Positions 41,718-51,859 of a stretch of 64,000 bases of DNA are shown piece by piece (within the stretch, counting starts at the first letter, position 1; every line of letters begins with the position of its first letter). Origin of the DNA: Thermoplasmata archaeon (GTDB lineage: Archaea > Thermoplasmatota > Thermoplasmata > Halarchaeoplasmatales > Halarchaeoplasmataceae); assembly GCA_003560595.1 (NCBI GenBank), contig PWKY01000033.1, positions 1 through 64,000 on the forward strand. The letters run 5' to 3'. The position numbers and the translations under genes were made by a program. Under the pieces are notes generated by a model. It saw only the letters and a list, made by a program, of their open reading frames with translations, made no database searches and had not been told where the DNA came from.

Positions 41718-43040
41718 TCAATTATCGAGCATTTGGCCAACAGCGGCATCAGCGAGTTCTAAAAATTCTTCTATTTGATCTTTTGGAACCGTTGCACCGG
41801 CGGCTATGTCGTGACCTCCTCCACTGCCACCAAGTTTCTCACATATCTCTCTGCACATCGACCCCAGGTCAAGGCCCCTTTCGACCAGGTCCCGGGTACC
41901 CCTGCATGAGATATCAGCCCTATCCTTCAATAATGTGATACCAAAAGTGGGTTTACTCTGTTCAAGGAAGTAAAGCATCCCCAAGCCGGCAAGTTCCCCC
42001 TTCCTGGTCTTTTTATCTTCATAAAAAAACTGTATGTTCGAAAGACTTTTTATCCCCTGATCTTCCAACTCCTGGAGCCTTCTAACCATACTCCATCGAT
42101 AATCCTTCCTCAATTCCCTAGCTTGCTCCAATGCTTTATCATCGCCAAGGCAAAATGAAAGTGCTAAGCCCGGTTTAGATACTCTTGCACAAGAGTTTAG
42201 AAGCTTATAGAGTATGTCCATATCCATATCAAGGTCTGGATGTATATACTTGGAACCCTTGATACTATCGATAACATGGGGAGGGATATCTTTTTCCAGG
42301 AGGGATAAGATCAAAAGAGACGCTAGTTTTCTTTCTTTTTCCTTGGGAAGTTCGTCAACTGGAGCGTCAGGGTCTATATCTAGATCCTCGAGAAGCCTAT
42401 CTATCTCATCTTTTCTTCCAGATATACCTGGAAAGTAAGGATCACAGGCGTTCATCAGAGCATTTCTTATCCCATCTCCATCGAGATACAATCCCTGCCT
42501 CATACGAAGTTTCTTCTTTTCCAAAGCAGTTTCAATTATCCATTTGTTGACTCCTGAGAAACCTCCTACACCCTGTTTGTCCGCCGCCGCGCCAGCCAAT
42601 CCATATATGGCTTTAGTCCAGTTCGTCTCTTCATAAGTTATAGAGAGTAAAAACGCCAGGGTACCACCACTGACTTCTCTAGATCCATCGATGCCGAATT
42701 CATGTGGATTGATTAATACCTTATCGGACTCGACCGTTTTATCGGTGCGATGATGGTCCAGAACTATAACGGGTTCTTCTATAGAGGATATCTTCTCCAG
42801 ATGGCTGTTTCCTATGTCTGTGAATATGATCGGGAGTCCCGCGGGTATATTTTTTGGAAAAGATGATGAAAATGTGGTGTGAAAGCCTTTTTTGCTTTTC
42901 ATAAGGGTCCTGCAAAGAACGGCGGCTGCCGAGATACCATCTGCATCGTAATGGGTAACTATCCTAAATTTATCGTACTTGTCAAGTATATCAGCGGCGG
43001 ATTCTAACCGCTCTTTTAATGCATCCGGTAGGTATTGCAA
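41718..43040 (-). CDS. DHH/DHHA1 phosphoesterase (RecJ/GAN-like single-strand exonuclease)
   Basis: THYDADGISAAAVLCR, VLDHHRTD, C-terminal CEKLGGSGGGHDIAAGATV. Confidence 0.93.
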   Translation of the reverse strand: MQYLPDALKERLESAADILDKYDKFRIVTHYDADGISAAAVLCRTLMKSKKGFHTTFSSSFPKNIPAGLPIIFTDIGNSHLEKISSIEEPVIVLDHHRTDKTVESDKVLINPHEFGIDGSREVSGGTLAFLLSITYEETNWTKAIYGLAGAAADKQGVGGFSGVNKWIIETALEKKKLRMRQGLYLDGDGIRNALMNACDPYFPGISGRKDEIDRLLEDLDIDPDAPVDELPKEKERKLASLLILSLLEKDIPPHVIDSIKGSKYIHPDLDMDMDILYKLLNSCARVSKPGLALSFCLGDDKALEQARELRKDYRWSMVRRLQELEDQGIKSLSNIQFFYEDKKTRKGELAGLGMLYFLEQSKPTFGITLLKDRADISCRGTRDLVERGLDLGSMCREICEKLGGSGGGHDIAAGATVPKDQIEEFLELADAAVGQMLDN

Positions 43041-43062
43041 TTTTACTCCCCTTAAAGATTAT

Positions 43063-43518
43063 TTACTGAGTAAGCATCTCTGCCATGTTCCGGTTATATC
43101 TCCAACTGTCCGGTAGAACACCTTTACCTTTATAGTACTTTACCAACCTTCGGATCTTTGCTTCTATCTCTTGGAGTCCCTTTCTGTTGTGAAGGTCCTT
43201 ATTATTTTCATCCATGTGCTCGTGAAGATTGACCGCTTTTTCCATCAAAAATAGCAGGTCCTCAGGGATATCAGGGTAAACTTTTTCCTCCTTCATTATC
43301 TGAGAGATACTTTTACCGGTAACCAGTTTTACACTAGGTACACCATGTTGATCTCTTAAAGCTATACCGATCTCTCCGGAGTTCATACCCTTCTTGGCTA
43401 GACTGACTATACGTTCTACTATATCCTCCTCTCCCATGGTTACCCATTCGGGAGCTTCGGTTACGGGTGGACGTGTTGAACCGGATTTACCTCTTTTTCT
43501 TGCGTGCATTCTTGCCAT
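43063..43518 (-). CDS. rpsO: 30S ribosomal protein S15
   Basis: MARMHARKRGKSGSTRP..., GEIGIALRDQHGVPSVKLVTGKSI, HNRKGLQEIEAKIRRLVKYYKGKGVLP. Confidence 0.97.
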   Translation of the reverse strand: MARMHARKRGKSGSTRPPVTEAPEWVTMGEEDIVERIVSLAKKGMNSGEIGIALRDQHGVPSVKLVTGKSISQIMKEEKVYPDIPEDLLFLMEKAVNLHEHMDENNKDLHNRKGLQEIEAKIRRLVKYYKGKGVLPDSWRYNRNMAEMLTQ

Positions 43519-43615
43519 ATTTTTGTCTCCAGATTAGTTGAAGGGATTTCGAATATAGGTACTAATACTTAAACGTGACTATCCACACTATAAATACTCC
43601 TTTTTAAACTTTGTT

Positions 43616-44074
43616 CTATGCTGAGATACCTCGGATCTTTTTTCTAATAGCGGCGATAAAGCGTTTTTTACTCGGCATCTCTATCCCCTTCTCATCACAA
43701 ACTAGTAAAAGCGCTACTTCGATCTCCAAGTTCATCTCATCTTGCTTTTTGTTGACAGCAGCCATAAGGTCGCTTCTGGATATATCGCCGTTTTTTATCG
43801 CCTCAGAAAGCATACTCGGGAACAGAGGCATTTTTTTCCCGATCTCCAAGACCTTCTTAGATGGTTTGAAGCCTATTGGGAAGTCGACGGATCTGTAGTC
43901 GAAAGTGATTTCGACATGACCCTCACTTTCTTTAACAAATCCACTTTTTTTTGCGGCCTGTAATAGTTTTTTAGATTCGGAAAGGGTGAACCACCCTAAT
44001 TCAGTGGCCGGATCATAAATGAAATCTTTTGCCTCTAATTTGGTTGTTCCCCTGCGCGAGAATAAAAATGCCAC
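43616..44074 (-). CDS. DUF2240 family protein
   Basis: AFLFSRRGTTKLEAKDFIYDPATELGWFTLSESKKLLQAAKKSGFV; start uncertain. Confidence 0.8.
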   Translation of the reverse strand: MAFLFSRRGTTKLEAKDFIYDPATELGWFTLSESKKLLQAAKKSGFVKESEGHVEITFDYRSVDFPIGFKPSKKVLEIGKKMPLFPSMLSEAIKNGDISRSDLMAAVNKKQDEMNLEIEVALLLVCDEKGIEMPSKKRFIAAIRKKIRGISA

Positions 44075-44082
44075 GGTCCTTT

Positions 44083-44733
44083 TTAATTCATCTTTTGAGA
44101 TTGCAACACCTCCTTTAATCCTAAAATCCTTCCTGTTATCATCCCTTCGATCGTCCCATCCATATCTACATTCCCTCCGATATATATATGATGATCACCT
44201 CTTTTAGCGTTCCTCAGGTTTAAAATATTTAAGGGCCCGTCACTAAGATTAGAGATGACTATCAATTCGATACCAGTATCCAGGGCTTTATTGACCAACC
44301 CCAGCATACCCATATCTTTGATCTCCTTTGAAGGAGAGAGAACTTCTCCTTCGAATATATCTATGGTAAAGATCATGCTGTCACTGATATCAACGGCATC
44401 TTTTAAAATGGATATATCCTCGATGCTCTTGGTGGATATCACGACTCTGTCGGCGCCAGACACGTATATATCTAGAAGTGTGTTCATATCATTGACCCCG
44501 CAATCGGCCCAAATTTCACGTCTAGTGCTCAGCTTATGGATCAACTCCATCTGGGGTCGGTTCGATTCTATACCGTTGATATCCACGAGATAGATCTGAT
44601 CGTAATCTTCTAGGGAATTCATAAGTGTAGATAGATCGGTTTCCTCATCTTCAATTTTAAGTTTTTCGTACTCTCCGTTGTTAACGACAACTATCTGTCC
44701 ATCTTTGAATGAAATTGCGGGTATCTCTTTCAT
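44083..44733 (-). CDS. HisA/HisF-like TIM-barrel protein
   Basis: YLVDINGIE, ADCGV..., VISTKSI, IYIGGNV; HisA-like (not necessarily histidine biosynthesis). Confidence 0.75.
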   Translation of the reverse strand: MKEIPAISFKDGQIVVVNNGEYEKLKIEDEETDLSTLMNSLEDYDQIYLVDINGIESNRPQMELIHKLSTRREIWADCGVNDMNTLLDIYVSGADRVVISTKSIEDISILKDAVDISDSMIFTIDIFEGEVLSPSKEIKDMGMLGLVNKALDTGIELIVISNLSDGPLNILNLRNAKRGDHHIYIGGNVDMDGTIEGMITGRILGLKEVLQSQKMN

Positions 44734-44772
44734 ATTATGCAGACCTATGTACTATCTTTATAAAAGATTTCT

Positions 44773-45291
44773 TTATCTAAGCAGATGATTGAGATAGGCT
44801 ATGAACTCATGAAGAGGATATCCGTTCTCCCACTTAACTTTGTAGTTCCCATGAACCGTCCTTTCTATCAAGGGTATCTTACGCTGTAGTACCTTTTGTT
44901 TTTTCTTCAAACCGGGCACGTCGAGTGTAAATATTCTCCATCGATCACCCCGTAATCCCTTTATCCTGAATGCATAAAGTGGCATCACACTACTAGCTTT
45001 GCAAACATCTATCATCCATTCCGCCTGCTCGGTGAGCCTCTCTTCATCACTAAAGTATATAACATCGTGTTTAGACGATTTTACCTCGATAGGAAAGGAT
45101 ATCTCTCCGCGTATGGCGATGAGGTCCATACCAAGGCTGCCTCCGGCTCGGACCACTAAAAAGGGTATATCCTCTATGGCCCGATATCCTTCGATCTCTT
45201 CTTTAGAACATGTTTTAGTGGTCTTTTGTAGTACCTCTTCATCAGCGGAAAGTATACCTCTGAGTTCTCTTTCGTATTTGCCAACGGCCAT
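44773..45291 (-). CDS. hjc: archaeal Holliday junction resolvase-like nuclease
   Basis: KYERELRGIL, VVRAGGSLGMDLIAIRGEISFPIEVKSSKHDVIYFS endonuclease-fold motif. Confidence 0.85.
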   Translation of the reverse strand: MAVGKYERELRGILSADEEVLQKTTKTCSKEEIEGYRAIEDIPFLVVRAGGSLGMDLIAIRGEISFPIEVKSSKHDVIYFSDEERLTEQAEWMIDVCKASSVMPLYAFRIKGLRGDRWRIFTLDVPGLKKKQKVLQRKIPLIERTVHGNYKVKWENGYPLHEFIAYLNHLLR

Positions 45292-45330
45292 GGTACCTGA
45301 TGGATCCCTTTGTTTATAGGTATATCGCTC

Positions 45331-46647
45331 TCAAGGCTCCAACCTACTGGTATCTCTGGGGAATAGTATCCCCTCTCTGATGTTATTCAGGTCCAGCAGC
45401 TGCTGTACGAAGCGGTCCAAGCCTAATCCGATGCCTCCGTGGGGCGGCATACCATATTTAAAGGTCTTAAGATAGGACTCAAAATCATCTGGGTCGAGTT
45501 CAAGTTCTTCCATCTGATTTATCAAGACATCGTACCTGTGTTCACGCTGACCTCCTGAAACCAACTCCTGTCCCTTGTATTCAAGGTCGAAATAAGTGGT
45601 GATAGATGGGTCGTAATCCTTCCTCATAGCATAGAAGGTGTTCTTTTTGAGATGGGTTGGAAATTCTGTGATAAAGAAAAAGTCAGTTCCGTATTTTTCT
45701 TTAACGTACTCGCCTAGCATCTTTTCTCCTTCAGTATCTACGCTCTTTTCGTCTTCCCATTCCTTTCCTAGCTCCTCGAGTATCTCTATACATTCGCTGT
45801 GAGGGATTTTCTTTATCGGATGCTCCGGAACTGTTACCTCTACTCCCAGCTTATCCAATTTATCAGAACCTTTTCGTTTAACGTACTTCAAAGAATGCTC
45901 TATCATATAACCGGTCATGTCCATTATATCGTCGGAGCTGTCGATGAAGGACATCTCAAAATCCAAGGAGATAAATTCCGAAGTGTGCCTTATGGTGTCG
46001 AAGTCTTCGGCCCTATAAGCTGGGGCGATCTCGTATACTCTTTCAAGACCGCCTCCCATGAGCATCTGTTTAAACAACTGAGGGCTTTGTGCCAAGTAGG
46101 CATCCCGGCCGTAATAATCAACGCTGAACAGTGTTGCTCCTCCCTCGGCACCGGCGGCAACTATCTTGGGGGTATTTATCTCTATGAACCCTTCGTTATG
46201 GAAGAATTCTCGTATACCTTCAAGAAGTAGATTGCGGACTTCAAATATCAATCTTTTTTCTTCTTTCCGCAGATCTAAAAAGCGGTTATCAAAACGTGTG
46301 TCCATCTCCGCATCGACTTTATCTATCACACCTAGAGGTAGTGGTTTTTCAGCAAAACTATCCACAACGACTGAGGTCGGTAGTATCTCGTAACCAAGGT
46401 CGGTTTGATCTGTGACCTGTTTTTTCCCTTCTATCTCTACAACGCTCTCCCGAGGTATGCTGACCATATCGTCGAATTCATCACCTACTTCCTTCTTAAC
46501 CAGTACTACCTGAAAGACTCCCATCCTGTCCCTTACTTTTAGGAATGCTACGCCTCCAAGGTTTTTAACCTCTTGAAGCCAACCGGCTAGCTTGCATTTC
46601 TCACCGTCCTCTAACTCCCTAACATCTGTGGAATATATACGTTTCAT
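45331..46647 (-). CDS. aspS: aspartyl-tRNA synthetase
   Basis: GWLQEVKNLGGVAFLKVRDRMG, FLDLRKEEKRLIFEVR, YLAQSPQLFKQMLM, GGIGLGLDRFVQ. Confidence 0.97.
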   Translation of the reverse strand: MKRIYSTDVRELEDGEKCKLAGWLQEVKNLGGVAFLKVRDRMGVFQVVLVKKEVGDEFDDMVSIPRESVVEIEGKKQVTDQTDLGYEILPTSVVVDSFAEKPLPLGVIDKVDAEMDTRFDNRFLDLRKEEKRLIFEVRNLLLEGIREFFHNEGFIEINTPKIVAAGAEGGATLFSVDYYGRDAYLAQSPQLFKQMLMGGGLERVYEIAPAYRAEDFDTIRHTSEFISLDFEMSFIDSSDDIMDMTGYMIEHSLKYVKRKGSDKLDKLGVEVTVPEHPIKKIPHSECIEILEELGKEWEDEKSVDTEGEKMLGEYVKEKYGTDFFFITEFPTHLKKNTFYAMRKDYDPSITTYFDLEYKGQELVSGGQREHRYDVLINQMEELELDPDDFESYLKTFKYGMPPHGGIGLGLDRFVQQLLDLNNIREGILFPRDTSRLEP

Positions 46648-46734
46648 GAATTCCCAATTAAAACTAGCCCTATAAAAGCCTTTCAGGGGAACAAAAGTTA
46701 TAAATCACCGAATCAATTAATGTATATAGATAAC

Positions 46735-47058
46735 ATGGGAAAAAACAAATACGATATCAAGAGGGGTCACTTCAAGAACATCGAAGGGGATAAGTTAAAG
46801 GAGATCATGGAAAGATATTTTGGGGAGGTCGAAGAAAAAGATGGAAAGCTTTCTACAAAATACGGCGCCATCGATCACCTAGATATATGGGTCGAAGGTA
46901 GGACCGGATTGTGGGTGGATATAGAGATGAACGAAGACGTCGAGGACGATGTAGCTATGGATACCATAAGTAAATGGAATAAGTTCCTTTTAGAAACAAC
47001 CGGATTCAACGCTAAAAAACGTAGAGATAGAGCAAAGAAAAAGGCAAAATCCAAGTGA
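46735..47058 (+). CDS. conserved archaeal small protein (DUF5611-like)
   Basis: MGKNKYDIKRGHFKNIEGDKLKEIMERYFG...; family by eye. Confidence 0.65.
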   Translation: MGKNKYDIKRGHFKNIEGDKLKEIMERYFGEVEEKDGKLSTKYGAIDHLDIWVEGRTGLWVDIEMNEDVEDDVAMDTISKWNKFLLETTGFNAKKRRDRAKKKAKSK

Positions 47059-47232
47059 CCATGGTGGACTCGTTTTAGGATTTTTCCATCAACTTACGGA
47101 TGATACACATTTTTATATGTTTACCGAAGACCGAAGGATACGACCAAATACTTATCCGACCATCCTATTTATAATGGAAGACATAACTCATGACCAATTC
47201 GTTATGTCCTTAACTATAACAGTTGAATTGAT

Positions 47233-47715
47233 ATGATAATAGTCCGTTACAAACGTCCTCAAAAAGAAGCCCGTGAATGGGAGCATCGACTACTTTTAGA
47301 TACTGATGATATCATCATCTCTGACTTTGAATTCAAGCTTGAAAAACCCTTTTCACCCTTCGGAGAACCATTGATTTACAGCGGATACAAAGGGATGCTT
47401 TTTGACCATCTTGACAAATGGTATAACGTATTAGAGGTAAGGGATGAAAAGGGAGGATTCAAGGGATATTATTCAGATATTAGAACGCCGCCGGTGAGGA
47501 TCGAAAACGGTTACGAGGCACTCGATCTTATATTGGACGTCTGGGTTTATCCCGATGGAAAGTATGTGATCCTTGACCAAGACGAATTTAAACAAAATGT
47601 ACTCCCAAATAATCTGAAGGAAGCGGCCCTTCTGACCTTAGATAAATTAAAAAACAAGATAGTTGATGAAGGGTATCCTCCCTCATGGGTAAGGAGAATA
47701 AAAGATGAATTATGA
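47233..47715 (+). CDS. DUF402-like nucleotide phosphatase/hydrolase family protein
   Basis: GFKGYYSDIRTPPVRIENGYEALDLILDVWVYPDGKYVILDQDEF. Confidence 0.82.
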   Translation: MIIVRYKRPQKEAREWEHRLLLDTDDIIISDFEFKLEKPFSPFGEPLIYSGYKGMLFDHLDKWYNVLEVRDEKGGFKGYYSDIRTPPVRIENGYEALDLILDVWVYPDGKYVILDQDEFKQNVLPNNLKEAALLTLDKLKNKIVDEGYPPSWVRRIKDEL

Positions 47716-47726
47716 TAGAGGTCAAG

Positions 47727-48050
47727 ACTTCCACTTGAAATTGAAGAGTTCAACTAGAGGGATATGGAAAAAACGGCGCCGAAATGGTCATTCATTTAAA
47801 AGAATATAAACAAATATATCCTAATGAGTATGGTATTACTATAAAAACCTATATAAAGCGTCATACAAACCCCTTATATTTCTACTCATGAAGTTCACCA
47901 GGGAACGTCTGACGAAAGGTTTTTTAATAGCACCTATAATCTACAGAGCCCAAAACCTAATTCATGTCGAGGGGAAATAACCTTGGGCAAAAATGCAATC
48001 TTGAACTATTTGCAAGCCTAGGTATATCTCCACATGAAATGAAGGGGTCG
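47727..48050. promoter_or_regulatory. candidate replication origin with ORB-like repeats upstream of orc1/cdc6
   Basis: acttccacttgaaattgaagagtt (47727-47750) and atctccacatgaaatgaaggggtcg (48026-48050) resemble TTCCAxxTGAAA..GGGG ORB elements in a 372-bp noncoding region 5' of orc1. Confidence 0.4.
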
Positions 48051-48087
48051 TTTGGAACATACGCGATAAATATCTGGGGAGATATAA

Positions 48088-49377
48088 ATGGAACCGAACA
48101 TATTCACAACATACATGCAATCCAAGACGGTTTTCAAAGGTAACAAGGACATACTCAGGCCTACCTATATTCCAGAACAATTACCTCACAGAGAGGATTA
48201 TATCAATGATATGGCATCGATCATGGTCACTGCACTCAGGGGCAACCGCCCTTCAAACGTGCTGATATTTGGAAAAACCGGTACAGGTAAAACGGCCGTT
48301 GTTAGATATCTTGAAAGGGAAGTTGAAAGACTAAAAAAAGAGGATCTCGATAGTGAATTTGAATACGAATTCGATGAATTCAACGTTGAAAGAGTAAAGT
48401 ACGTATACATAAACTGCGAAGTAGTAGATACCCACTACGGCGTTATGAAAAATATCGGTAATAAATTTATGAACGAATGGAGTGAACAGATACCCTTTAC
48501 CGGTTGGCCCATGGAGAAAGTTTATGAATCACTCAAAGAAAGGATAGACGAAGAACCACGCGTAGTGGTTATCATATTGGACGAACTAGACAAATTGGTA
48601 TCAAAAAGTGGTGACAGTGTTTTGTACCACTTATCAAAGATCAACTCGGAATTAAAACAAAGTAAAGTTAGCCTTATAGGTATATCGAACAACCTTAAGT
48701 TCACCGAGTTCTTGGACCCACGTGTAAGGAGTAGGCTAGGTGAAGAGAAATTGATCTTCCCTCCCTACAACGCAGACCAATTAAAAGACATACTTTCAGA
48801 ACGTGTTGAAAGAGCATTCAAATCCGATGAAGTGATGTCAGATGATGTCGTAGCCCTTTGTGCAGCTCTTGCAGCCCAAGAACACGGCGATGCTCGTCGG
48901 GCCCTAGACCTTTTAAGGGTTGCTACTGAGATCGCAGAAAGGGAACAATGTCCATCTGTAGATACAAATCACGTTTACAAAGCTAAAAACAAAATAGAAC
49001 AGGACTGTGTTCGAGAAGCGGTGATCACCCTTCCAACTCATTCAAAAAATGTGATGTATGCCATATTGTTGAGCAGGGTCAACGGTTTCAAAAAACTGAC
49101 CACGGGAGAAGTCTATGCAGCCTACAAAGAGATATCTATCGTCTCAGGCATGGATCCCCTGACCCAGCGAAGGATCACCGATATAATTTCAGAGTTAGAT
49201 ATGTTAGGCCTGGTCAATGCCAGGGTTAAATCCTTTGGTAGAAGGGGTCGTACTAAAGAGATCCAGCCGAGCGTTCCTGAGTTAGAAACGATACGTACGA
49301 TAGAACAAGATGAAAACATAGTTCCTGTAAAGACGCTTAGGACATTCGAAGAGCCGCGGCAGATGAAGCTTATTTAG
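48088..49377 (+). CDS. orc1/cdc6: Orc1/Cdc6 replication initiator
   Basis: LIFGKTGTGKTAVVRYL, VVIILDELDKLV, SLIGISNNLKFTEFLDPRVRSRLGEEKLIFPPY, C-terminal wHTH. Confidence 0.96.
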   Translation: MEPNIFTTYMQSKTVFKGNKDILRPTYIPEQLPHREDYINDMASIMVTALRGNRPSNVLIFGKTGTGKTAVVRYLEREVERLKKEDLDSEFEYEFDEFNVERVKYVYINCEVVDTHYGVMKNIGNKFMNEWSEQIPFTGWPMEKVYESLKERIDEEPRVVVIILDELDKLVSKSGDSVLYHLSKINSELKQSKVSLIGISNNLKFTEFLDPRVRSRLGEEKLIFPPYNADQLKDILSERVERAFKSDEVMSDDVVALCAALAAQEHGDARRALDLLRVATEIAEREQCPSVDTNHVYKAKNKIEQDCVREAVITLPTHSKNVMYAILLSRVNGFKKLTTGEVYAAYKEISIVSGMDPLTQRRITDIISELDMLGLVNARVKSFGRRGRTKEIQPSVPELETIRTIEQDENIVPVKTLRTFEEPRQMKLI

Positions 49378-50260
49378 GATCGGGAGGGCGTTTAAAGTAA
49401 TCATTGTCGAAAGGTTCGTCCTTCCCATCTTCTTTTTTCCACTTAGAATAAATATGTTCAACTACAAATGGCCCGACTATCAATAGAGTCAAGGAGATAC
49501 CAAGATTGTACCAGCTGTTGTTGGGAACCTCTTCAGTTTTCCCCATATAAAGTAACTTCATGATCCCAAACCATGGTAATTGTCCCCTAGCAACACCGAT
49601 TATCCATTCATCTCTCACCGGAGCACGACATATGTTTGTAGCCTGATCATACCTTCCGGTTCCATCTGCACCTATGTTATTATCCCCCATGGTAATATAT
49701 CCGGATTGCTTCCTGGCTTCGTCGTCTAAAAGATTGCTTAGATTTATATCGATACGAACGTCTTGGAATCCATAATCGAAAATGTAAACCGAGCCGGTAA
49801 GATCGTACCATCTGTCACCCTGCGAGGTAGTCCAATCGGTACCGTATTGAAGCTGCTTTAGTTCAGGGATATCAAATGAATCTCCTGTGGTCTAGTTCAA
49901 TTCTAAATAAACTATCGGTCTATGGATGATCGGAGTTCTATCTAAATTTCCCATAGGTCTATAAATTATCACATCGCCATATTGTCCGTATCTACTATAA
50001 TCGTTGGCCCTGCCTTCCACATAGGATACTACTTCGACCCGAGCATTATCCCTAACAAGAACGATATCCCCAGTATCTATTATTCCAACGGTACTCCGTT
50101 GAGAATGACTCATGCTCGAAGATTCTATCACGACCATAGGCGGCCATATACCGGTGTAAGCATATAATGAAGCTAGTATTATCCCGAGAATTACTAGGGA
50201 AACGAGGATTTCTCTCCCTATTGTAAAGAGTTCTTCATTCCAATCGTCCATGCTATTCAA
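49370..50260 (-). pseudogene. signal peptidase I (S26), interrupted by a single in-frame TAG
   Basis: Continuous reverse-strand frame: ...IESSSMSH...GDIVLVRD...YGDVIIYRPMG..RTPIIHRPIVYLELN-*-TTGDSF...DEARKQSGYITMGDNNIGADGTGRYDQ...; ORFs 49892-50260 and 49370-49690 are its two halves. Confidence 0.82.
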
Positions 50261-50283
50261 CCGATCGATGCCGACCTATATGA

Positions 50284-50850
50284 TCATTCATTTCTTTCTG
50301 GTAAAAATCCGGTCCTTATCAATTCAAGAGATATCTTTTCGATACCTTTGTGGATATCTTCGATCCTTTTACCACCTGTACAAACCACTTTTCCCGAACC
50401 GAAGAACAACATCACCAATCGAGGTTCTTCCATCCTGAATACCAAGCCGGGAAATTGCTCAGGTTCATACTCGATCCTTTCAAGTCCCAAGGATATGGCT
50501 ACCGAATTTAAATTCAAAGGATGGCCGAGGTCGGTGGTTGCCACTATGTTTTGCACGGTGACCTCGGGTTCGTCTAACACTGCTTGGTTTTCTTTGGAAA
50601 GGACCTCTTTTAGATATTCAACGGTCTTGTCTATCTGTTCAGTTTTCGTGGCACCGGTACAGACCATCTTACCGCTTCTAAATATGAGTACCGAAGTTCT
50701 GAGTCCCCTTTCGCGTACACGATAAATTACTCCCCTGAACTTCTCTGGATCATATTCTGAACCCTCAAGTATTTCATGAACTTCGTCCAAATCGAATGAT
50801 TCTCCCAATGTGGCAGAGGCCACTACATTTTCTACATTTATATCTGTCAT
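50284..50850 (-). CDS. tbp: TATA-box binding protein
   Basis: Two direct repeats: VENVVASATLGESFDL...YDPEKFRGVIYRVREP-like and VQNIVATTDLGHPLNL...YEPEQFPGLVFRMEEPRLVMLFFGSGKVVCTG. Confidence 0.97.
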   Translation of the reverse strand: MTDINVENVVASATLGESFDLDEVHEILEGSEYDPEKFRGVIYRVRERGLRTSVLIFRSGKMVCTGATKTEQIDKTVEYLKEVLSKENQAVLDEPEVTVQNIVATTDLGHPLNLNSVAISLGLERIEYEPEQFPGLVFRMEEPRLVMLFFGSGKVVCTGGKRIEDIHKGIEKISLELIRTGFLPERNE

Positions 50851-50996
50851 ATTTTTCCCACCTTTTTGGGATTTTTTTGAACGAGAAATAATATACTTCC
50901 CGTATCTTTTTTTATCTATATCAATCGCCTATCGATTCACCATTTATAAAGGTTCGCTTAATTTCCCGCAAAAAATCAACATCGAAATACGAAAGA

Positions 50997-51623
50997 ATGA
51001 TAAGTAAGTTTACTATTTCGTTTTTGATGAACAGACCTAGTGTTGACGAATATTTCATGGCCATGGCAGAATTAGTCGCCGAGCGTTCTACATGTTTAAG
51101 AAGAAAGGTCGGAGCGGTGTTGGTTAAGAACAAGATGGTGCTGAGTACAGGTTACAACGGTGCCCCTAAAGGCCTTTCACACTGTGAAGAACTTGGTGGT
51201 TGTATAAGGCAGGGAGAAATACATCCGCCTTACCTTGATATATTTATAGAAGAATTTTCCGACAAATATGGTATCAATAACAAAGATGAGGCAGTAGAAA
51301 AGATCAACTTCTTTCCCAAAAAAGGTGATGTAACCCCTTCGGGTTACCGGCATGAATTGTGTAGAGCTGTTCATGCAGAACAGAACGCGGTTATCCAAGC
51401 GGCGGTATCGGGTATATCTATCAAAGGAAGCACCATATACTGCACAACTTACCCATGTGTGGTTTGCACTAAGATGCTGATAAACTCCGAAGTCAAGAAG
51501 ATAATCTACGATAGTGAGTACAAGGATCCACTATCTGAGAACATGTTAAAACAGAGTGATATAGAAATCCAGCGGTTCAAAGCAAAAAGCAAACAAAAGA
51601 ACATATCTGAATATTTTTCATAA
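50997..51623 (+). CDS. dCMP/cytidine deaminase family protein
   Basis: [24 protein letters not shown] zinc motif. Confidence 0.92.
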   Translation: MISKFTISFLMNRPSVDEYFMAMAELVAERSTCLRRKVGAVLVKNKMVLSTGYNGAPKGLSHCEELGGCIRQGEIHPPYLDIFIEEFSDKYGINNKDEAVEKINFFPKKGDVTPSGYRHELCRAVHAEQNAVIQAAVSGISIKGSTIYCTTYPCVVCTKMLINSEVKKIIYDSEYKDPLSENMLKQSDIEIQRFKAKSKQKNISEYFS

Positions 51624-51649
51624 ATATAAAAAAAGAAAGGGGTTGGTAT

Positions 51650-51811
51650 CTATAGGCTGAGTGCGTCTACAGGACATACCTCAACGCAATTTCCGCAGTC
51701 TATGCAGTCATCACTGATGACAGCTATGTCTTCTATTGTGATTGCATCAACCGGGCACTCAGGCTCACATTGTCCACAAGCGATACACGCTTCATCTACA
51801 TTTACGACCAT
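51650..51811 (-). CDS. 2[4Fe-4S] ferredoxin (53 aa)
   Basis: [53 protein letters not shown]; below ORF-track threshold. Confidence 0.9.
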   Translation of the reverse strand: MVVNVDEACIACGQCEPECPVDAITIEDIAVISDDCIDCGNCVEVCPVDALSL

Positions 51812-51859
51812 TGTTATCACGAACATCCGATTATATCGTGATATATATCCTTTTTCCCT

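Noticed and set aside
47891-47910. Third ORB-like element aagttcaccagggaacgtct
   Set aside because: Match to the other two elements is weak (no TGAAA core or G-tract); not counted.
49892-49894. TAG in the signal peptidase as evidence for pyrrolysine recoding
   Set aside because: Several clearly complete genes in the window end with TAG at their expected C-termini, and no pyl genes are visible; kept only as an interrupted gene to verify.
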